This document shows positions 6,791 to 10,970 of a DNA stretch of 10,970 bases, in pieces. The stretch covers positions 1 to 10,970 of the forward strand of contig SCVT01000653.1 in the NCBI GenBank assembly GCA_004296815.1, given 5' to 3'. Within the stretch, counting starts at the first letter, position 1. The number at the start of each line of letters is the position of its first letter. The notes beneath the pieces were generated by a model that was not told the DNA's origin, did not search any database, and saw nothing but the letters and a program-made list of their open reading frames with translations. A program made the translations under genes and the position numbers. This stretch comes from Reyranella sp. (GTDB lineage: Bacteria > Pseudomonadota > Alphaproteobacteria > Reyranellales > Reyranellaceae).

Positions 6791-7401
6791 GCCTCTTCCA
6801 CGGCGCGCGCGAAGGAGGGGCGGGCGAGCAGTCGCGCGCGATAGGCATGCAGCGCCGGACAGGTCTCCGGAATGCGGTGCGTCCAATCGGCGTAGAACAG
6901 CGAGGGCGCCGCCGCGCAGTCCGCCAGCGTGAACTCAGCGCCCGCCGCCCAGGTCTTCCCGGCAAGGTGTCCTTCCAGCCAGGCATAGGCGCGGTCGAGC
7001 CTTTCCCCTGTCAGCTTCAACCCCTCCTCGCTCTTCACCGGCACGCGGCCGAGCGCGCTGTCGACCGCGACCTGCATCGCATCCATCACGTGGATGTCGA
7101 AGAAGCGATCGAGGAAGCGCACCTCGAGGGCGGCGACCGGATCCGCGGGCAACAGGCGCACGGGACCGGGATGGGCGAGCTGCAGATGCTCGATGATGAT
7201 GCTGGTCTCCGCGACGGTGCGATCGCCGTCGACCAGCAGCGGGAACTTGGCGAGCGGCCAGCGCTTCAGCCACTCGGCCACATGCTCGGGCGTGTCCGGC
7301 CCGATGCAGCGGAACTCGAACGGCGTGGCGTTCTCGTACAGCGCGATCAGCGCCTTCTGCGTGTACGAGGAGAAGGGATGACCATAGAGGACAAGCGGCA
7401 T
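6742..7401 (-). CDS. Glutathione S-transferase family protein
   Basis: This 219-residue cytoplasmic GST has the usual two-domain length. The thioredoxin-like N-terminal domain (about 1-80) shows LYGHPFSSYTQKA, with S11/S12 at the position of the catalytic Ser or Cys of bacterial GSTs. It also has the cis-proline loop KFPLLVDGD (P54) and the glutathione-binding VAETSIIIEHL (E65, T66, S67). The helical C-terminal domain (about 90-210) has FTLADCAAAP, which matches the conserved N-capping/Asp motif. Substrate is unknown; detoxification by glutathione conjugation is the general role. The ATG at 7401 has AAGG five bases upstream, touching the stop of the PPOx-like gene, so the two are probably co-transcribed and translationally coupled. 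Confidence 0.93.
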   Translation of the reverse strand: MPLVLYGHPFSSYTQKALIALYENATPFEFRCIGPDTPEHVAEWLKRWPLAKFPLLVDGDRTVAETSIIIEHLQLAHPGPVRLLPADPVAALEVRFLDRFFDIHVMDAMQVAVDSALGRVPVKSEEGLKLTGERLDRAYAWLEGHLAGKTWAAGAEFTLADCAAAPSLFYADWTHRIPETCPALHAYRARLLARPSFARAVEEARPFRPLFPLGAPDRD

Positions 7402-7410
7402 CGGGACCTT

Positions 7411-8145
7411 TTAGCCGAAAGTCCTCCGGTACGTCTTGGTCATCAGCTCGTCTAGCCGCGTGCCCGGCTCGAAGTCGGACATGCCTTCGGGCCGCGTGAG
7501 TTCGGGAAGCTGACGCGGGCAGTCGGACGGCGCGCCGATCACCTGGGTGATGGGATAGAGAGAGGACCACGCCTTCACGCCCTCGTAGTCCTCCTCGTCG
7601 TCGGCGACGTGCTTGTCGCGGATCTTGCCGGAGGCGGTCTCGATCTCCATGCCGATCATCGTCGTCGCCTTCAGCTCCTGCTTGTTGGGCTGGCGGATCA
7701 GTTTGGAGCGGTCGGGGTAGATGCGGTCGATGAAGCGGTCCATCAGCTTCAGCTTGGTGTCGACGTCTTCGATGATGTGCGCCTTCCCGAACGCCATCAC
7801 CGCGCGATAGTTCACCGAATGGTGGAAGCCCGAGCGCGCCATGACGAGCGCGTCGATGTGCGTGACGGTGAGGCAGACGTCGACGCCGCCTTTCTGCGTG
7901 CGGATCATCCGGCTGGCCGAGGAGCCGTGCCAGTAGAGGTGCTCGCCCTCGCGCCAGAAGCTGGTGGGCGTGCAGTAGGGCCTTCCGTCGATCACGTAGG
8001 CGATGTGGCAGACCAGCGCCGCGTCGAGGATGGCGTGCACGGTCTCCTTGTCGTAGCGGCCGCGCTCGTGGACGCGCTTCACCTTGTTGACCGGGGTGAC
8101 GGGATAGGAGGCGTCGGGGCTGGTCACGGAATCGGGCGGGCTCAT
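7411..8145 (-). CDS. Pyridoxamine 5'-phosphate oxidase-like FMN-binding protein
   Basis: This 244-residue protein belongs to the flavin-nucleotide-binding (PPOx-like, split-barrel) superfamily. The core is near residues 30-185: the first strand ALVCHIAYVIDGRPYCTPTS, then the phosphate-binding region HLYWHGSSASRM (69-80), a middle segment HHSVNYRAVMAFGKAH (108-123), and GMEIETASGKIRDKH at the end of the barrel. Such proteins bind FMN, sometimes heme or F420; many are not true pyridoxamine phosphate oxidases, and I do not call pdxH. ACAGGT places AGG 6 bases before the ATG at 8145. It heads a two-gene unit with the GST (9-base gap) and is divergent from a MocR-type PLP-binding regulator, which fits regulation by vitamin B6 status or an amine ligand. 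Confidence 0.9.
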   Translation of the reverse strand: MSPPDSVTSPDASYPVTPVNKVKRVHERGRYDKETVHAILDAALVCHIAYVIDGRPYCTPTSFWREGEHLYWHGSSASRMIRTQKGGVDVCLTVTHIDALVMARSGFHHSVNYRAVMAFGKAHIIEDVDTKLKLMDRFIDRIYPDRSKLIRQPNKQELKATTMIGMEIETASGKIRDKHVADDEEDYEGVKAWSSLYPITQVIGAPSDCPRQLPELTRPEGMSDFEPGTRLDELMTKTYRRTFG

Positions 8146-8225
8146 GGCTTACCTGTCGGGGTTGCTTGCGGCCGGACCATCGCCGCGATACGGATCAGGT
8201 GAAAGGGCCGGTTTCCCAGAAAGTG

Positions 8226-8236
8226 ACTGGACCAGT
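8226..8236. promoter_or_regulatory. Candidate MocR operator in the PPOx/MocR gap
   Basis: ACTGG-A-CCAGT is an 11-base dyad in the 91-base gap between the divergent genes. A partial copy of its core, CGGACCA, occurs in the same orientation at 8173-8179 (TGGACCA at 8228-8234). MocR regulators often bind direct repeats, and CTGGAC-type half-sites are known for TauR, so this is a reasonable but unproven site. It directly abuts the TTG I propose as the regulator start, so it would suit autoregulation. Confidence 0.4.
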
Positions 8237-9739
8237 TTGAAGACCCGCACCCCGCGCACCCGCCGCGTCCCGCCGCTAGGCCTTTCGCTCGAGCCTGCGG
8301 GCGCCCTGCCGCTGCATCGCCAGATCGGCGAGCAGGTGCGCCGCGCCATCCTCGAGGGTCGCCTCAAGCCTGGCACTCGTCTGCCGTCGTCGCGGCTGCT
8401 CGCCCAGGATCTCGACTGCGCCCGGGGCACCGTGGTGCTGGCGCTCGATCAGCTCGTGGCCGAGGGCTATGTCGTGGGCCGGCCGGGGGCGGCCATGTCG
8501 GTGGCGGCCGACCTGCCGGACGAGATGCTGAATGTGCCGCGGGGCTCGGCGCCGGCAAGGACGCAGCAGGCCGCACGGCCCGCGGTGGCACGCCGGGCGC
8601 GCGCGTTGCTCTCGGCCAGCCCGCCGCCCGCTGCCGAGTCGCTTCCGCTCGCCTTCCCGACCAGCCAGCCCGACCGCGAGGCGTTTCCCTTCGCGCTATG
8701 GGCCAAGCTGCTGGAGCGCGAATGGCGCCGGCCCTCGCCCGAGGCGGCGGCGGCGGCCCATCCGTTCGGCCATGCCGGGCTGCGCGAGGCGGTCGCGGCC
8801 TATCTCGGCACGGCGCGCGGCTTCGCCTGCAGCGCGCGCGAGATCGTCATCACCACCGGCATCCGCCACGGCCTCGCGCTGTTCGCCGAGGTCGCGCTCG
8901 ATGCCGGCGACGCCGCCTGGGTCGAGGAGCCGGGCTTCGTCGGCGTACGCGATGCGCTCGCCGCCGCGAAGGTGAAGGCAGTGCCTGTGCGCATCGACCA
9001 AGGCGGCTTTCCGCCGGACGTGGCACAGGCGCAAGCCCCCGAGGCGCGGCTCGCCGTCATCGCGCCGGCGCATCATTTCCCGCTCGGCACCGTCATGGGC
9101 CTGCAGCGGCGGCTCGAGCTCTTGAGCTGGGCGGAGCGCAACAAGGGCTGGATCGCCGAGGACGATTTCGACGGCGAGTATCGCTACAGCGGCCGCCCGT
9201 TGGCGCCGTTGCGCGCGCTCGACCGCTCTGGTCGTGTCGCCTACTTCAGCAGCTTCTCCAAGCTGATGTTCCCCGCGCTGCGGCTCAGCTTCCTCGTGCT
9301 GCCCACCTCGCTGGTCGAGGTGACCGAGCGGCTGATGGACCGCATCTCCGTGCGCGCGCCGCTGATGGCGCAGGGCGCGCTGGCGCGCTTCATCGCCGAG
9401 GGCCATCTCGCAGCCCACTTGCGTCGCACGCGCCAGCTCTACGCGACGCGGCGCGCGGCGCTGCTCGCGGCGGCCGAGCGGCATCTCGCCGGCCTGCTGA
9501 CCATCGAGCCCGATCCCGGCGGCATGCACCTGATCGCAACGCCGGTGGCCAAGCTTGTGAAGAGCTTCGACGATGTCGCCGTGACGAAGGCCGCCGCCGC
9601 AGCCGGCCTCGTCGTGCAGCCGCTTTCCGTCTGCTACGCCGGCCGCCCGAAACGCCACGGCCTGATCCTGGGCTATGCCGGCACGCCCGAACCCGAGATC
9701 GAGCGCGGCATCCGCACACTGCGGAAGGTACTCGGCTAG
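8237..9739 (+). CDS. MocR-type (GntR/aminotransferase fusion) PLP-dependent transcriptional regulator
   Basis: From the TTG at 8237 the product has 500 residues. It consists of a GntR winged helix (about 22-90: [20 protein letters not shown], then [17 protein letters not shown]), a linker, and a type I aminotransferase-fold domain (about 130-500) that binds PLP as effector rather than catalysing. The PLP lysine is K342 in [12 protein letters not shown]. The pyridine-binding Asp is in [10 protein letters not shown] (D309), 33 residues before the lysine as in GabR, and R349 matches the conserved Arg of that family. An ATG at 8144 is also in frame, but it would overlap the divergent PPOx start and leave no promoter; a TTG at 8162 is another option. 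No clear ribosome-binding site settles this. The likely target is the divergent PPOx-GST pair, as is common for MocR genes. Confidence 0.9.
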   Translation: MKTRTPRTRRVPPLGLSLEPAGALPLHRQIGEQVRRAILEGRLKPGTRLPSSRLLAQDLDCARGTVVLALDQLVAEGYVVGRPGAAMSVAADLPDEMLNVPRGSAPARTQQAARPAVARRARALLSASPPPAAESLPLAFPTSQPDREAFPFALWAKLLEREWRRPSPEAAAAAHPFGHAGLREAVAAYLGTARGFACSAREIVITTGIRHGLALFAEVALDAGDAAWVEEPGFVGVRDALAAAKVKAVPVRIDQGGFPPDVAQAQAPEARLAVIAPAHHFPLGTVMGLQRRLELLSWAERNKGWIAEDDFDGEYRYSGRPLAPLRALDRSGRVAYFSSFSKLMFPALRLSFLVLPTSLVEVTERLMDRISVRAPLMAQGALARFIAEGHLAAHLRRTRQLYATRRAALLAAAERHLAGLLTIEPDPGGMHLIATPVAKLVKSFDDVAVTKAAAAAGLVVQPLSVCYAGRPKRHGLILGYAGTPEPEIERGIRTLRKVLG

Positions 9740-10818
9740 GCGCTCCTCGCCGCCTTGGCGGCCTCGAAGGCGGCGAGGCGCTCGGGGAACTTGCCGAGCG
9801 ACGGGCCTGAGGCGGCCGCGATCGCGGGCTTGGCGATCGTCTCGTAGAAATGACAGGCGACGCGGTGGCCGTTCCCTGCGTCCCTGAGCTCCGGCTGCTC
9901 CTGCTTGCAGCGCGGCTGGGCGTGGATGCAGCGCGTGTGGAAGCGGCAGCCCGACGGCGGCGCGAAGGGGCTGGGCACGTCGCCGGCCAGCAGCACGCGT
10001 TCCTGGCGCACGCTGGGGTCGGGCCGCGGGATCGCCGACAGCAGCGCCTGCGTGTAGGGGTGCAGCGGCCGGTCGTAGAGGTCGCGCTTGGAGGCGATCT
10101 CGACGAGCTGGCCGAGATACATCACCGCGACGCGGTCGCTGATGTGCTTCACCACGGCGAGGTCGTGGGCGATGAAGAGGTAGGAGAGACCGAAGCGCTG
10201 CTGCAGGTTCTGCAAGAGGTTGACGATCTGTGCCTGAATCGAGACGTCGAGCGCAGAGACCGGCTCGTCGCAGATGATGAGGTCGGGATTGACCGCGAGC
10301 GCACGCGCGATGCCGATCCGCTGGCGCTGGCCGCCGGAGAACTGGTGCGGATAGCGCCGATGGTGCTCGGGCAGCAGGCCCACCACGTCGAGCAGCTCCT
10401 TCACGCGCTTCTCGCGCTCGGCCTCGGTGTGCAGCCCGTGCACTGCCATCGGCTCGGCCAGGATTTCTCCGACGGTCATGCGCGGGTTCAGCGACGCATA
10501 GGGATCCTGGAAGATGATCTGCATGTGGCGCCTGAGCCGTCGCAGCGCGCCCTTGTCGAGGTTGGCGATCTCCTCGCCCTTGAAGCGCACGGAGCCCGCC
10601 GTCGGGTCCATCAGGCGCAGCACGAGGCGGCCGGTCGTCGACTTGCCGCAACCCGACTCGCCCACCAGGGCCAGCGTCTCGCCGCGCGCGATCTCGAAGC
10701 TCACGCCCTCGACCGCGCGCACCATGCCGATCACCTTGCGGCGGATCAGGCCGCGGCTCACCGGGAAGTGCTTCACCAGCCCGTCGACCTGCAGGACGGG
10801 CGTCTCGGCGGCGCTCAT
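9736..10818 (-). CDS. Dipeptide/oligopeptide ABC transporter ATP-binding protein (DppF/OppF-like)
   Basis: This 360-residue cytoplasmic ATPase powers import through inner-membrane permeases. It has Walker [10 protein letters not shown] (53-61), the Q-loop Q104, the signature SGGQRQR (161-167), Walker B LIICDE (180-185), the D-loop SALD (188-191) and the switch His H218. The C-terminal oligo-HPY domain carries C291, C297, C304 and C322, a four-cysteine pattern found in Dpp/Opp ATPases and reported in one DppD to hold an iron-sulfur cluster. About 38 residues follow the last cysteine, an Ala/Lys-rich tail longer than usual. The start ATG at 10818 overlaps the stop of the upstream ATPase gene (ATGA), which indicates an operon. 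Its stop shares the four bases CTAG (9736-9739) with the convergent MocR gene. Substrate (peptides, or possibly another solute such as nickel or opines) is unresolved. Confidence 0.95.
   Translation of the reverse strand: MSAAETPVLQVDGLVKHFPVSRGLIRRKVIGMVRAVEGVSFEIARGETLALVGESGCGKSTTGRLVLRLMDPTAGSVRFKGEEIANLDKGALRRLRRHMQIIFQDPYASLNPRMTVGEILAEPMAVHGLHTEAEREKRVKELLDVVGLLPEHHRRYPHQFSGGQRQRIGIARALAVNPDLIICDEPVSALDVSIQAQIVNLLQNLQQRFGLSYLFIAHDLAVVKHISDRVAVMYLGQLVEIASKRDLYDRPLHPYTQALLSAIPRPDPSVRQERVLLAGDVPSPFAPPSGCRFHTRCIHAQPRCKQEQPELRDAGNGHRVACHFYETIAKPAIAAASGPSLGKFPERLAAFEAAKAARSA
9745..9778. repeat. Perfect 10-base inverted repeat at the MocR/DppF convergent junction
   Basis: CCTCGCCGCC (9745-9754) is exactly complementary to GGCGGCGAGG (9769-9778) around a 14-base loop. 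It begins 5 bases past the MocR stop and lies wholly within the last codons of the DppF-like gene, encoding its Ala-rich tail. No T run follows on either strand. In RNA read from the MocR side it would form a stable 3' hairpin. It may instead reflect alanine codon composition. Confidence 0.5.
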
Positions 10819-10970
10819 GCCGCGATCCTCGCGAGTTCCACAGGTGCCTTCCAGCAGGCGACCTTGTGCTCCGGCCCGATGTCCCTGAGCGGCGGCGGCT
10901 CGAGGTGGCAGCGCGGGTCGGCGAAGGGGCAGCGCGGCGCGAAGCGGCAGCCCTTGGGCTGGTTGTTGGG
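10815..10970 (-). CDS. Dipeptide/oligopeptide ABC transporter ATP-binding protein (DppD/OppD-like), C-terminal end
   Basis: The minus-strand frame from the right edge to the TGA at 10815-10817 encodes the last 51 residues of a second importer ATPase. It contains [15 protein letters not shown], then HKVACW, the four-cysteine oligo-HPY tail characteristic of Dpp/Opp ATP-binding subunits. The nucleotide-binding domain lies outside the window. The TGA overlaps the ATG of the downstream DppF-like gene as ATGA, so the two are translationally coupled; the pair normally forms a heterodimeric motor on two permease subunits. Permease and binding-protein genes probably lie further along, past the window edge. 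Confidence 0.92.
   Translation of the reverse strand, partial: PNNQPKGCRFAPRCPFADPRCHLEPPPLRDIGPEHKVACWKAPVELARIAA

Noticed and set aside
8696..10651. Minus-strand open frame of 651 codons spanning the MocR gene and the ABC ATPase
   Set aside because: It crosses two well-supported genes in opposite orientations and has Arg-rich shadow composition.
1..10970. Mobile elements, CRISPR arrays, defence genes, tRNA or rRNA genes
   Set aside because: No transposase or integrase motif, terminal repeats, regularly spaced repeats or structured RNA gene was recognised by reading both strands.

Overview
The window is GC-rich, densely packed bacterial chromosome. Codon use and gene types (alphaproteobacterial-style class Ia ribonucleotide reductase, GFA-family protein, FkbM methyltransferase, MocR regulator, Dpp/Opp ATPases) suggest an alphaproteobacterium. 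A Reyranella- or Rhodospirillales-like source is only a guess. I see no tRNA, rRNA, CRISPR array, insertion sequence or prophage. No stretch over 300 bases lacks a gene; the longest gene-free gap is about 110 bases.

Layout. (1) 1-1658, plus strand: the end of nrdA and a complete nrdB, which together make deoxyribonucleotides. A strong hairpin with a short T run lies between them. (2) 1717-2121: a small zinc-site GFA-family protein with a good ribosome-binding site. (3) 2149-3331: two divergent, unrecognised small lipoproteins sharing an AT-rich promoter region that stands out from the GC-rich surroundings. (4) 3343-5714: a DHA2-type MFS exporter and a divergent LysR regulator, with a short AT-rich dyad between them that looks like the LysR operator. 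(5) 5764-6720: a lone FkbM-family methyltransferase. (6) 6742-9739: a minus-strand pair (FMN-binding PPOx-like protein, then a glutathione S-transferase, 9 bases apart) facing a divergent MocR-type PLP-dependent regulator. This resembles known MocR/target-gene arrangements. (7) 9736-10970, minus strand: two ATP-binding subunits of a dipeptide/oligopeptide ABC importer with overlapping ATGA start/stop; the upstream one is cut by the window edge.

The window is mostly ordinary core and accessory metabolism, and I do not find a convincing undescribed multi-gene system. The points most worth a second look are the hairpin inside nrdAB, the divergent lipoprotein pair that may be distant paralogues, the PPOx-GST-MocR locus, and the very tight convergent junctions. 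Two of those junctions place inverted repeats inside the 3' coding end of a neighbouring gene rather than using ordinary T-tract terminators.
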